From Parablautia muri (GTDB taxonomy: Bacteria; Bacillota; Clostridia; Lachnospirales; Lachnospiraceae): a DNA stretch of 47,628 bases. This document shows, one piece after another, positions 14,288-23,379 of this stretch; within the stretch, counting starts at the first letter, position 1, and every line of letters begins with the position of its first letter. The stretch spans positions 1 through 47,628 of the forward strand of contig NZ_QZDT01000031.1 of the NCBI RefSeq assembly GCF_009917485.1, in the 5' to 3' direction. Position numbers and translations under genes: made by a program. Below the pieces are notes generated by a model. It ran no database searches, was not told where the DNA came from, and saw only the letters and a list, made by a program, of their open reading frames with translations.

Positions 14288-16390
14288 TTATACTGCTTTA
14301 TCCACCTTCTTTTCAAGTACCACCGATTTCATTCCGGTCAGTTCTTCCGTTCTTGCATCAGGCTGTCCAAATCCCACATACAGTTTATAAAGACCCCCTG
14401 GTGTAAATCTGTTTCCCGCTTCGTCCACCACGGTAAATGCCTGGGGCGAAATTGCAACTTCCACACGCACCCTCTCCTTTGCCTTTACAAAAACTCTCCT
14501 AAATGCACATAACTGAGGATGCAGAGGCGCTAAACCGGAGGATTCACATTTCATATATACCTGGACCACTTCTCCGGTATCAACCTCCCCTTCATTTTCA
14601 ACCGTCACTACCACCTGGTTGTCCTCAAGCAGCGCTTCCTTTATGACAACTTTCCCATAATTTAAGCCATAGCCGAAAGGGTATTGCGCTTTCCCTTCCA
14701 TATAGCGGTAGGTTCTCCCTTTCATGGAATAATCCGTAAACTCAGGCAATTCCTCCAAGGTCTCATAAAAGGTAACCGGCAGCTTGCCAAACGCCGACAC
14801 TTCACCAAAGAGCATTTTTGCTGCTGCCCTGCCCCCCTGGGCACCAGGATACCAAAGCTGCACCACCGCGTTAAAATGCTCGCTGGCATAGCCCAGATCA
14901 ATATCACTTCCCGCACAAAGGCAAAGAATCACAGGCTTTCCGGTTTGGGCAACAGCCTCCATAAGCTTAAGCTGCGAATCCGGCAGTTTAAGCGATATTT
15001 TATCCCCTGAGGCATAACTGTTGTTGGAATCTCCTTCTTCTCCCTCTAAGGTTTCGTCAAGTCCTACGCACAAAACCACCACATCACTGTGCTGTGCAAC
15101 GATTTTCGCCTCGGAAAGTCTGTCTTGAGGATGGGCCAGCTGCTCTGTTTTATCCTGGAACAATTCAGCGCCAATGGAATAATAAACTCTCACATCATCC
15201 CCAACATACTGCCGTATTCCGTCTAAAACCGTCACATATTCTGTTGCTGTGCCGTGATAATTTCCAATCAGGGACGACCGGCTATCTGCGTTAGGCCCAA
15301 TCACTCCTATTGCTTTTAATTTATCCTTTCGGAGAGGAAGAATCCCATCATTTTTAAGGAGAACAAAGCTTTCTGCAGCCGCCTTTTCCGCTAAGGACAG
15401 ATGCTCCGCACACTCCACCCTGTCATAGGAAATCTTATCAAATTCCGTATCTTCAAATAATCCAAGCATATATCTGGTGGTAAAAAGCCTGACAGCCGCA
15501 TTGGTAATGGCCTCCTCCGTTACAAGCCCATCCTGATACGCACTTAAGATATGAAGGTATGTATTTCCACAGTTCACATCACATCCGGCGTTAAGCGCCA
15601 TCGCCGCAGATTCTTTCGGTGACGCCGTTATGCCATGATTCATGTGGAAGTCCTGAATTGCCCCACAGTCCGACACAAAATGTCCCCGAAAGCCCCACTT
15701 TTTTCTTAAGGTATCTTCTATTAAGGTTTTGCTGCCACAGCAGGGCTCTCCGTTGGTACGGTTATACGCGCCCATTACAGCTTCCACTTCTCCCTCCTTT
15801 ACCAGCATCTCAAAGGCAGGGAGGTAAGTTTCCTCCATGTCCTTCGCCGATGCCGCCGCATCAAATCCATGACGCAATTCCTCCGGCCCTGAATGTACTG
15901 CAAAATGCTTTGCACAGGCGGCGGCCTTCATCACCGGCCCATCTCCCTGCATTCCTTTTACAAAATTCACGCCCATTCTGCCGGTTAAATATGGATCCTC
16001 GCCATAGGTCTCATGGCCTCTCCCCCATCTGGGATCCCTGAAAATGTTGATATTCGGCGCCCAAAATGTAAGGCCCTTATAGATGTCCCTGTCACCCTGT
16101 TTTGAATAAGCGTTGTATTTTGCACGCCCTTCCTTTGCAATCACATCCCCAATCTCCCTGAGTAAATCTTCGTCAAATGTTGCCCCCAGACCAATTGCCT
16201 GTGGAAATACCGTTGCCTGTCCGGCTCTTGCTACCCCATGAAGCGCTTCATTCCACCAATTATAGGCCGGAATGCCTAAGCGCGCAATGGCAGGCGCATC
16301 GTACTTAAGCTGTGACGCCTTCTCCTCCAAAGTCATTTTTCCCACCAGCTCCCGGGCGCATTTTCTTGCTTCTTCTCTGTTCATATTCAT
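14288..16390 (-). CDS. Glycoside hydrolase family 3 (beta-glucosidase/beta-xylosidase type)
   Basis: A 700-residue GH3 enzyme with the standard order. The N-terminal TIM-barrel domain has WWNEALHGVARAG, a FRDPRWGRGHETYGEDP motif and the nucleophile in FVSDCGAI (Asp 241). Then come the alpha/beta sandwich and a C-terminal fibronectin-like domain (from about 590). The WWNEALHG/WGRGHETYGEDP pattern is that of the beta-xylosidase/beta-glucosidase branch, with retaining exo-cleavage of short oligosaccharides. No signal peptide is seen, so it is cytoplasmic. The start at 16390 has GGAGG at good distance. It lies upstream of the M60 gene but has its own promoter. Exact sugar specificity cannot be read from the sequence. 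Confidence 0.92.
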   Translation of the reverse strand: MNMNREEARKCARELVGKMTLEEKASQLKYDAPAIARLGIPAYNWWNEALHGVARAGQATVFPQAIGLGATFDEDLLREIGDVIAKEGRAKYNAYSKQGDRDIYKGLTFWAPNINIFRDPRWGRGHETYGEDPYLTGRMGVNFVKGMQGDGPVMKAAACAKHFAVHSGPEELRHGFDAAASAKDMEETYLPAFEMLVKEGEVEAVMGAYNRTNGEPCCGSKTLIEDTLRKKWGFRGHFVSDCGAIQDFHMNHGITASPKESAAMALNAGCDVNCGNTYLHILSAYQDGLVTEEAITNAAVRLFTTRYMLGLFEDTEFDKISYDRVECAEHLSLAEKAAAESFVLLKNDGILPLRKDKLKAIGVIGPNADSRSSLIGNYHGTATEYVTVLDGIRQYVGDDVRVYYSIGAELFQDKTEQLAHPQDRLSEAKIVAQHSDVVVLCVGLDETLEGEEGDSNNSYASGDKISLKLPDSQLKLMEAVAQTGKPVILCLCAGSDIDLGYASEHFNAVVQLWYPGAQGGRAAAKMLFGEVSAFGKLPVTFYETLEELPEFTDYSMKGRTYRYMEGKAQYPFGYGLNYGKVVIKEALLEDNQVVVTVENEGEVDTGEVVQVYMKCESSGLAPLHPQLCAFRRVFVKAKERVRVEVAISPQAFTVVDEAGNRFTPGGLYKLYVGFGQPDARTEELTGMKSVVLEKKVDKAV

Positions 16391-16449
16391 CCTCCATTTT
16401 TATGCCCTGCATATCGCAAGCTTTCCGCTGTTCTGATTCGCTGCTTTTG

Positions 16450-16479
16450 ATTATCTCATACACCTGAACATGTATGCAA
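16450..16479 (-). promoter_or_regulatory. Probable promoter of the GH3 gene
   Basis: On the minus strand TTGCAT (16474-16479) and GATAAT (16450-16455) are 18 bp apart, about 60 bp before the GH3 start. No catabolite-type operator was recognised with confidence. Confidence 0.5.
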
Positions 16480-16506
16480 TCGGAAATTAATTTCCCTGCC
16501 CCTTAT

Positions 16507-17337
16507 TTAATACAGCGCCTTATCAATCTGCCGCTTATACAGCTCCCAATCGTTGTCTTTAAACACATTAAAAATAATCCGCTCCATATGCCCGCCCTGC
16601 TTTTCCATAAAACCATTCACCGTTTTCCATGCAATTTCTGCCGCCTTATCATTAGGAAAATGGAACTCTCCGGTTGAAATGCAGCAGAACGCAACCGATT
16701 TGATTTTATGTGCGAAAGCGCATTCTAAAACGTTCTCATAACAATTCTGCAAATCCTCACAAAGTTTCTCGCTTAAGCTGTCGTATACCATCGGTCCTAC
16801 CGTGTGAATCACATAATCGCAGGGAAGATTGTAGCCCCAAGTCAAAGTGGCTGTGCCTGTGGGTTCTTCATAGCTTCTGCCATTCAGGCTCCGCCTGTGC
16901 TTCATAATACGATTACATTCTTCCCGAAGCTGCATTCCCGCCGCGCTGTGAATGGCATTGTCAATGCACCTATGGCAGGGAACGAAACAGCCCAGCATCT
17001 GGGAATTGGCAGCGTTGACAATTGCACCAACCTTCAGCCTTGTAATATCTCCCTGCCAAAGGGATATCCTGTCCGCATAGGGAGACTTACTGCTAAATTG
17101 TTCCTTTATGGTGGGAATATCCGATAATGTTACCACCCCTTTGGAATTTAATTCTTCTTGCAGATAGGCATTCTGCAAACTTGCTAATTCATGAGAAAAC
17201 GCTCTTGGCATACGGATATTCATGAGAGAACGAATTGTCTTTTTCTTTTCCTCCAAAGAATATCCGGCTGTTTCAAGTTCCTTATATTCCAAAGAATCCT
17301 CTTTTAACTTTTTCAAAAAGATATCTATTTTTTCCAT
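16507..17337 (-). CDS. Zinc-type macrodomain protein, protein-ADP-ribose hydrolase
   Basis: A 276-residue protein with a helical N-terminal part (1-85) and a macrodomain: WQGDITRLKVGAIVNAANSQMLGC (about 95-118), then the Cys/His-rich FVPCHRCIDNAIHSAAG typical of zinc-containing macrodomains, and LTWGYNLPCDYVIHTVGP. Members remove ADP-ribose from proteins. In several bacteria they sit with a sirtuin-type ADP-ribosyltransferase, but none is adjacent here. The gene follows the K+ channel gene on the same strand after 62 bp, so cotranscription is likely. The start at 17337 has a GGGGG-type ribosome site. Confidence 0.88.
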   Translation of the reverse strand: MEKIDIFLKKLKEDSLEYKELETAGYSLEEKKKTIRSLMNIRMPRAFSHELASLQNAYLQEELNSKGVVTLSDIPTIKEQFSSKSPYADRISLWQGDITRLKVGAIVNAANSQMLGCFVPCHRCIDNAIHSAAGMQLREECNRIMKHRRSLNGRSYEEPTGTATLTWGYNLPCDYVIHTVGPMVYDSLSEKLCEDLQNCYENVLECAFAHKIKSVAFCCISTGEFHFPNDKAAEIAWKTVNGFMEKQGGHMERIIFNVFKDNDWELYKRQIDKALY

Positions 17338-17399
17338 TTTATACCCCCACGATATCTAAAGTCAGCCCCCCCTGCTGGAATCATGTCTATCAGAGATAT

Positions 17400-18977
17400 T
17401 CACTCCAGCTTGGTATAGATATTGCCCATCAGCTCCCAGGACGCATCCCTCTCCCGCTTTTGTTCTTGTGTCAGCTCCTCATATTGGCATAGCATTGGAT
17501 GCTCTCTTTTTATATCATTGCGTGCAAGCCCATAGCTCCAATTATAAAAAGTATAAAACCGGACTGCCCGCATATGATCCAGCTTACGATATACTTCTTT
17601 TCCCTCCTCTGAAGTGCTTGTCTTGCAATATTTGTCATATGCTCTCTTAACCACAGATGCGTTAAGCTCCGTAATCGTTTCATCCTCCAGAAGAATCCTG
17701 GTCTTCATCAAAAGATGATCTGCCGCCACAATCTTTGACTGCCTGTGGAGATCATCTAACTCCTCCCAGCTGCGGGTAGGATAAGAAACAGACTTGCGGA
17801 AAAGCTCATTGATCATGATAGCCGCTTTGTTTAAATCCGTACGGATAATCTGCTGTGGTGTGTAAATATCCTCATTTGCTCCAAAATAAGATATGCCAGG
17901 GGCTTTTCGGCTGCTCCGCAGGTCAACGCGGCCTGAAATTCTATAATAATCATTCAGTGTCCAGAAAATGCTCCAACCACTTTGCTCATCATCCTCACAG
18001 ATAATAATACGATCAGCTTGTTCCAAAATAGAATGTGCCTCCGCCCATGGATTCTCATGAAAAATCAAAGAATCGCAGGTGGCAGATTCTTCATTTATAG
18101 AAAAGACCCTGTTAAGCCTATGATGAATCGTAAGGAAGTCTCCCACATCTCCAAAAATGTGATACGCCACATGCTGATGAATCGATACAATATTCGTTAA
18201 GACAGCCCTCTCCAGAATGCTCCGGCCATAGTTTCCAAATCCAATCAGGACAATGCTGTTTTCATTACAGCACAGTGGTTTGGAACGCCAATATTGTCTG
18301 GCACAGCACTCATAACTGTGAAAAAAGTTAATATTCCCTGAAAGATTGTCCCTCCCATTTGTGCTCCTCGCATAGACCTCCACCGGCAGCTTATCCAGAT
18401 GAGCCGCCCGGCTGTTCACCTCAATATCATTTTCTTTCATCAAAAAAATCTTACATTTTGCGCCCACCTCTTTCTTTTTCTCCACAATTTTGTCCGGTGA
18501 AACATTTACATAGATACATGGATAATCCCGTTTTTCTCTATACCTGTTCCTTTCTTCCCCATAAATAATCAGCGCATCAGGATCTTCCTTATAAATGTTG
18601 GCTGCAAGCGTATCCGATTCCACTTCATAATCTGCAAAATAATACCAGTTTTTGCGCCGCTGCATGTTAAGCATAAGAAAAGGCATTCCTTCACTGGTGA
18701 TAAAAGATATCACTGCTCCAAGCAATGTTACCGTAATACCCGCGGACAAAAGCAAGAATATCATTCCAACTGCATGTCCTAACGGCGTTATCGGTACCAA
18801 ATCGCCATACCCTACTGTGGTCAATGTCACCAACGAATACCAGAAAGCATCCCCAAACGTCTGAATCATTGCATCGCTCTCTGCAGATTCCGAGCAATAA
18901 AGAATCGTAAGCAGCGCAATATATATCAATGCTATTATAATCACTAAATGCAGATAAATATTTTTTCTTACTTTCAT
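17400..18977 (-). CDS. Two-TM potassium channel with cytoplasmic RCK/TrkA-N domains
   Basis: A 525-residue protein. TM1 lies at about 9-28, a pore helix follows with selectivity filter TVGYGD at 54-59, and TM2 at about 65-93. About 430 cytoplasmic residues follow, containing a Rossmann-type nucleotide-binding segment (IVLIGFGNYGRSILERAVL). TVGYGD is the K+ filter. The RCK/TrkA-N part gates such channels through nucleotide or ion binding. The cytoplasmic part is longer than a single RCK domain, suggesting a tandem arrangement as in eukaryotic-type channels. It is encoded upstream of the macrodomain gene. The start at 18977 is supported by GGGGG about 11 nt before it. Gating ligand unknown. Confidence 0.88.
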   Translation of the reverse strand: MKVRKNIYLHLVIIIALIYIALLTILYCSESAESDAMIQTFGDAFWYSLVTLTTVGYGDLVPITPLGHAVGMIFLLLSAGITVTLLGAVISFITSEGMPFLMLNMQRRKNWYYFADYEVESDTLAANIYKEDPDALIIYGEERNRYREKRDYPCIYVNVSPDKIVEKKKEVGAKCKIFLMKENDIEVNSRAAHLDKLPVEVYARSTNGRDNLSGNINFFHSYECCARQYWRSKPLCCNENSIVLIGFGNYGRSILERAVLTNIVSIHQHVAYHIFGDVGDFLTIHHRLNRVFSINEESATCDSLIFHENPWAEAHSILEQADRIIICEDDEQSGWSIFWTLNDYYRISGRVDLRSSRKAPGISYFGANEDIYTPQQIIRTDLNKAAIMINELFRKSVSYPTRSWEELDDLHRQSKIVAADHLLMKTRILLEDETITELNASVVKRAYDKYCKTSTSEEGKEVYRKLDHMRAVRFYTFYNWSYGLARNDIKREHPMLCQYEELTQEQKRERDASWELMGNIYTKLE

Positions 18978-19048
18978 AACATCTGTATCCCCCTGGGCAT
19001 TTTAGAATCAACACCTGAAAAAGCCAAAAGATTTCCAGTTTTGCAGAC

Positions 19049-20332
19049 CTAATGTACCGGATAAGCAGGATAAGGCCCGGTTACATCCCATACCTCTCTC
19101 AATGCCTGACTATAAATCACCTCATACCATTCGCCACTTTCTGTTCCAACCGTCCATATATCTTCATATCGTTTCTCTATGCTTTTTACTTTATCTCCTT
19201 CTACCGTTGGAAGTTGCTCAAAATACCAGATTACAATTTCTTCGTCTGTCATATCCCCCGGCCAGTTGGGAAACTTGTGCCAGGAAACAGGCGAAAACCA
19301 CGCGCTTCTTTTCGATACTACACTGAGAGATGAAATACTTTTTTCATAGCCGTCCAAATGAAATTCCGTATCCGCTCCAAAGCAGCGACTGTAAAAAATT
19401 CTGGAATGCTCTATATCCTCTGGCGTCATACCAAAAACCACGCTGCCTATATTGGTAGCGCTAAAACAAGCATTCTCCACCTTATCGCCGGTCCACCCAT
19501 AAAGCTCTAAAAGTGCCTGCTTTGCCATGGAAACCAATATATGCTCCTGATTTTCCTCATCTGCCTTCGCTTTAAGTGTGTATGGGCCGCCATCCTCCAC
19601 ATAAGTCAGCTCCAACTGTTGAAACAGCGCGTCCTTTGCCTCATTTTCCTCCACATACCTTACGAGATGCAGCTGCCCCTCATCATCATATCGATAACAG
19701 GTGGTGCAATACCACGCCTCTCCCTTCTTATATCTACAGGATATCCATTGGTTCTTTGTATCTGTCTCCACATTATACAACATGGTACTGAACTCATACC
19801 GATGCTTCTGCTGATTCCAAAGCATACAATGATATAAAATATTCCCGCCATCTACGTATCTTTCTCTGATACAGATATCCTCCCATCCATCAAAGTTAAG
19901 ATCCAGCATTAAGGTTCCATTATCCTTTTTGGTATCTTCCACAATAGAAAGAATACTTTCCCGCCCATATCCCGGCATGTCCATTTTCATTACTTCTGCC
20001 GCTTTCCTGAGCCTTCCTTCTTCCTCCTTTTCCTTTACCAAAGGAGCCAGAACATCTTCCAGGTCCTGCTCCTTTTGCATATCCGGAAGGTTCCTGGCAT
20101 ATACAGTTTTCCACCCTCCATTGGGGATTCCTCCTCCGCTTATTTCCTTGCCTGTATCTTGTCTCATTTTCACTGCTACAGGCCCGAAATTTAAAATACC
20201 GGCCCCTGTCCCCAAAAGGAAAATAAGAGCGAAAAGCACCATTGCCGCTGCAAGCCAAAATACGGCGCCCACATGGAACCTCTTTTTTTCTTGGTTTTTC
20301 AGCTTTTGTTTTTTTATAAATCTATTGAACAT
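19049..20332 (-). CDS. Single-pass membrane protein of unknown function
   Basis: A 427-residue protein with a basic cytoplasmic N-terminus, one membrane helix at about 24-49 and a large extracellular part. A segment LMLDLNFDGWEDICIRERYVDGG (about 142-164) resembles the beta-propeller/VCBS-like 'DLNxDG' repeats of surface proteins but occurs only once. I do not recognise the family. The GGAGG 14 nt upstream of the ATG at 20332 is better placed for an ATG at 20339 that gives only MQDVQ before a stop. Start of the main gene may therefore depend on re-initiation. It follows the MscS-like gene after 23 bp and is probably cotranscribed. Confidence 0.6.
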   Translation of the reverse strand: MFNRFIKKQKLKNQEKKRFHVGAVFWLAAAMVLFALIFLLGTGAGILNFGPVAVKMRQDTGKEISGGGIPNGGWKTVYARNLPDMQKEQDLEDVLAPLVKEKEEEGRLRKAAEVMKMDMPGYGRESILSIVEDTKKDNGTLMLDLNFDGWEDICIRERYVDGGNILYHCMLWNQQKHRYEFSTMLYNVETDTKNQWISCRYKKGEAWYCTTCYRYDDEGQLHLVRYVEENEAKDALFQQLELTYVEDGGPYTLKAKADEENQEHILVSMAKQALLELYGWTGDKVENACFSATNIGSVVFGMTPEDIEHSRIFYSRCFGADTEFHLDGYEKSISSLSVVSKRSAWFSPVSWHKFPNWPGDMTDEEIVIWYFEQLPTVEGDKVKSIEKRYEDIWTVGTESGEWYEVIYSQALREVWDVTGPYPAYPVH

Positions 20333-20355
20333 CTTGCATGCTTATTCCTCCATAC

Positions 20356-21132
20356 TTATTCATTGCTTATGGTGATAATCTGATAGGATATCTTTATATT
20401 CCTCTCTCTGAACTGCTCCACAATGCTAACCCGTATATCACTGCACGCCTGAAAGCTTTCATCTAACGTTTTCGACCACACAGTTGTTTTCAACGTCACG
20501 CCATTTTCCGAATATCCTTTTACAAAAACCTTATTTTCCATGGTATTTAAAGTCAACACATGCTCTGCACAAATTTTCTGTACGATATCCATAGCCTCAT
20601 GAATGTCTGCGTCATAACCAACCGTCACCTCCATGAAGTTTCCTATATTTTCCGTAAAATTTGTGTTTGTGATAACCGCCAAATCCATAACAGAGTTAGG
20701 GACAATACAGCTCTCCCCGTTATACTGGCGGATAATCGTATGCCGAAGGGTGATATCCTTTACAATCCCTTCCGCCACAATGCTGCCTCCCTGCACCACC
20801 TTTATCTTATCATCCACATCATAGGGCCTGGTGGCAGATAAAGAAATACCACTGATAACATTTGACAAAGCCTGCTGTGCGGCAAAGGTTGCAATTGCTA
20901 CAATCAAAGAACCGCTTTGTAAAATAGTAGTGCTTAAATCCTTTGTAACGGAAAATTGCTGCGCCAGCGAATAAACCACAATAATAATCACCACAGAGTT
21001 CGCCATACTTTTAAAAAAGTGCAGATGGCTGCTGTTTCTTTTCTTTGCTATAAATCGAAATGTCAAATCAATGACTCGATTTAACAAAAGGCCCGCCACA
21101 AGAAATATTGCTATTATGATAAGCGTATTCAT
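20356..21132 (-). CDS. Small-conductance mechanosensitive channel (MscS family)
   Basis: A 258-residue MscS-type protein, slightly shorter than the E. coli form (286). TM helices lie at about 3-15, 46-62 and 70-100. The pore-lining helix is rich in Ala and Gly (IVAIATFAAQQALSNVISGISL), followed by the typical beta domain (RPYDVDDKIKV, VKDITLRHTIIRQYNGESCIVPNSVMD). It opens on membrane tension and releases solutes on hypo-osmotic shock. The start at 21132 opens with a hydrophobic helix. It forms a pair with the downstream membrane protein of unknown function. Confidence 0.9.
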   Translation of the reverse strand: MNTLIIIAIFLVAGLLLNRVIDLTFRFIAKKRNSSHLHFFKSMANSVVIIIVVYSLAQQFSVTKDLSTTILQSGSLIVAIATFAAQQALSNVISGISLSATRPYDVDDKIKVVQGGSIVAEGIVKDITLRHTIIRQYNGESCIVPNSVMDLAVITNTNFTENIGNFMEVTVGYDADIHEAMDIVQKICAEHVLTLNTMENKVFVKGYSENGVTLKTTVWSKTLDESFQACSDIRVSIVEQFRERNIKISYQIITISNE

Positions 21133-21234
21133 CCTTTTCCTCTTTTCTGAAACAATGCTGAACTTCTTAAATTTTATACTTTAGGCGCCTTTTGCTCTGC
21201 CGGCTCATGTCCAAGGCATCCCTCTAACATATAG

Positions 21235-21750
21235 CTATTTTTCTCCTCGCTCAGATATTCCATTTTGATAGGTAATATATATATGCCCAATGGCAAAAAC
21301 CACTCCGCTTGCAACCAGCAGAATATGCCCTGATGCAGCACCACTGAGCACAAATATACAGGCAGGGATAACCGCCAGCGCCATTGCCTTTTTCAAGTCC
21401 TGCTTATGAAAATATAACATCCAAACAATCCAGTACGTCAGCATCAAAACAATATTGCCAATCCCATATAGAAAAAAAGCCCCTAACGAAGAAAAGCCAA
21501 ATTCTGCAATTCCAATAGAAAAAATCATAAAAAACACAGATGCATATCTTCCGATTTGCTCCAGAATATTCATCACTTTATGATTGCATTCATTTCTGTG
21601 ATTCCCCAATTTAAGAGCATATATTATGTTGGGAATCAGCAACAATAAGACCAAAATCAACCCAAATACATTGATCCAATTAAACCCTATTTTCCCGGCC
21701 AGGAAAACAGACGTGGGGCCGTCTGCGCCCCCTATAACACTGTAGCTCAT
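21235..21750 (-). CDS. Small membrane protein with IGGADGPTS signature of Na+-decarboxylase beta subunits
   Basis: A 171-residue membrane protein starting MSYSVIGGADGPTSVFLAGKIG, followed by about four membrane helices. The segment IGGADGPT is the hallmark of the beta subunits of sodium-pumping decarboxylases (OadB/GcdB), where it carries an essential Asp. Here it is at the very N-terminus of a short protein that lacks the rest of that subunit. A start at 21750 is chosen since GAGGTGA precedes it; an in-frame ATG at 21822 overlaps no ribosome site. No decarboxylase alpha, gamma or biotin carrier gene is nearby. Function unknown; a Na+ role is only suggested by the motif. Confidence 0.6.
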   Translation of the reverse strand: MSYSVIGGADGPTSVFLAGKIGFNWINVFGLILVLLLLIPNIIYALKLGNHRNECNHKVMNILEQIGRYASVFFMIFSIGIAEFGFSSLGAFFLYGIGNIVLMLTYWIVWMLYFHKQDLKKAMALAVIPACIFVLSGAASGHILLVASGVVFAIGHIYITYQNGISERGEK

Positions 21751-21846
21751 TTTGTCACCTCTCATACATTTATCGGACTTTATGATACCGCGCAACACGA
21801 AACCAGTTACCCGAATTATCAAACATTGGCCTTCTGTCTCATACTT

Positions 21847-22623
21847 TTATGCAAGAATTGAAAATAAAAACACTGCCGCACCTAATAGCACAAGAACAAT
21901 TCCGGTTGCCCTGTTTAAAGTTTTGGGCTCCGCTTTATTTGCAAACACCGCTGCAATCCTGGCCCACAGCAGGGTAAATACCACGCACAAAATCCACACA
22001 AGCCAATCAGGCGTACCGCCTATTACAAAATGAGAAAACGCTCCTGTAAACGCAGTAAATGCCATAATAAAAACACTGGTACCCACAGCGGTTTTCAATT
22101 CATATCCTAAAACAGATGTGAGAATCAGCAGCATCATCATACCGCCTCCCGCTCCTATAAATCCGCAGATAAAGCCGATAAGTATACCGCAGATAATCGA
22201 TTGCACTACCCGCTTCTTCGCCGAAACACTCTCCATGGCTTCCTTGGTTGTCATAACCGGCCTTACAATAAATTTTATACCAAGCAGGAAGGTCATAAAT
22301 ACAGAGAAGTTTCCCATTGCGGCCGCAGGAACCATACTGGAAACATAGCTTCCCACCACGGTAAACGCCAGCACGCTGACCATCATAATCAGGCCGTTTT
22401 TCACATCAAGATTTTTATTTTTGCCATAGGTGTAAGCGGATATGGCGCTGGCAAGCACGTCCGATGAAAGTGCAATTCCCACAGCCAGATACGGCTCAAT
22501 GCCAAGAAAAGTAATCAGCATGGGGCTTATGACAGCAGCCGCGCTCATTCCGGCAAATCCTGTGCCTAACCCGGCTCCCATACCTGCAAAAAAGGTTACA
22601 ACAATCGTTGCGAATAACTCCAT
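21847..22623 (-). CDS. Sulfite exporter TauE/SafE family protein
   Basis: A 258-residue membrane protein with two repeated halves, each opening with a Gly-rich membrane segment (FFAGMGAGLGTGFAGMSAAAVISPML and GFICGFIGAGGGMMMLLIL), as in the TauE/SafE exporters. These transport small organosulfur or sulfite anions or related acids; the substrate here is unknown. The ATG at 22623 is preferred to the ATG at 22629 because GGAGG lies directly before the latter, too close for it, and 6 nt before the former. It is on the same strand as its neighbours but separated from them by roughly 100 bp on each side. Confidence 0.88.
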   Translation of the reverse strand: MELFATIVVTFFAGMGAGLGTGFAGMSAAAVISPMLITFLGIEPYLAVGIALSSDVLASAISAYTYGKNKNLDVKNGLIMMVSVLAFTVVGSYVSSMVPAAAMGNFSVFMTFLLGIKFIVRPVMTTKEAMESVSAKKRVVQSIICGILIGFICGFIGAGGGMMMLLILTSVLGYELKTAVGTSVFIMAFTAFTGAFSHFVIGGTPDWLVWILCVVFTLLWARIAAVFANKAEPKTLNRATGIVLVLLGAAVFLFSILA

Positions 22624-22721
22624 ACACATCCTCCACTCTTATACGCCGTCTTAAATCTACCGCAAATTATGCCGCATATCCGGCAAAATCCTTTTCCAAT
22701 ACTTTCTACAGGCTTTTTACC

Positions 22722-23237
22722 TTACCATTCAATGTCAATTTGATATTCCTCATCAATGAGAATATAAGGAACCTTGTATGCCTGGCACTGCTTCAGCACC
22801 TCAGCATTTTCCCTGCTAACCGCCTCTATTTTACACCACTCATCGTCCAGGCGATTTTCCACAACATTTGCATACTTTTTAATGTCGTCAAAATGATTTC
22901 TGATATACTTCTCACTCATAACCAGACAATAATATTTTATATTGTCCAAATACTCTGCTGCAAAATCTTTCCACCAATCATAAGGTATATAGCATCCCTC
23001 CACAACAAGATTCTGATTATTTTCAACAACGGTCTTAATCATTTCACGTACAATCGGCCATAAATAATCTGTCAATAGCCCATCATCGCTTAGTGGCGTA
23101 AGAGTTGTATTTCCGCTTCGAATCAGTCCCATTTTTAGATGGTCTATTGAGAGATATGGATATTGATACCTTTCGAGGATCTTTTGTGCAAGCGCTGTTT
23201 TGCCTGTATGGGAGGCACCTGCTATTAAAATTATCAT
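22722..23237 (-). CDS. P-loop nucleotide kinase-like ATPase
   Basis: A 171-residue protein starting MIILIAGASHTGKTALAQ with a clear Walker A (GASHTGKT, 7-14). A DHLKMGLIRSG segment and a later VVEGCYIPYDW follow, as in small nucleotide kinases and 2-phosphoglycerate-kinase-like proteins. The start at 23237 has GGGG about 9 nt upstream; the frame is open further upstream but that part lies within duplicated intergenic DNA. Substrate is unknown. Neighbouring genes give no functional hint. Confidence 0.7.
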   Translation of the reverse strand: MIILIAGASHTGKTALAQKILERYQYPYLSIDHLKMGLIRSGNTTLTPLSDDGLLTDYLWPIVREMIKTVVENNQNLVVEGCYIPYDWWKDFAAEYLDNIKYYCLVMSEKYIRNHFDDIKKYANVVENRLDDEWCKIEAVSRENAEVLKQCQAYKVPYILIDEEYQIDIEW

Positions 23238-23238
23238 T

Positions 23239-23348
23239 TTATACCCCTTTGCATACCGTAAGCTTTGCTTGCGGTACCGCCACCAATAAAGAGTTTGGAA
23301 GTTTACTTCCAAACTTATACCCCTTGCATACCGCAAGCTTTGCTTGCT
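23239..23348. repeat. Tandemly duplicated 5' region upstream of the kinase-like gene
   Basis: A stretch of about 35 bp (TTATACCCC, GCATACCG, AAGCTTTGCTTGC) occurs at 23239-23274 and again at 23315-23348. The first copy holds the ribosome site of the kinase-like gene. Both contain a GCAAGCAAAGCTTGC-type hairpin. A perfect hairpin with arms GTTTGGAAGT/ACTTCCAAAC lies between them. It looks like a local duplication. Confidence 0.75.
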
Positions 23349-23379
23349 CTTTTACCTTTCATTTTATTCTACGGTTTCA

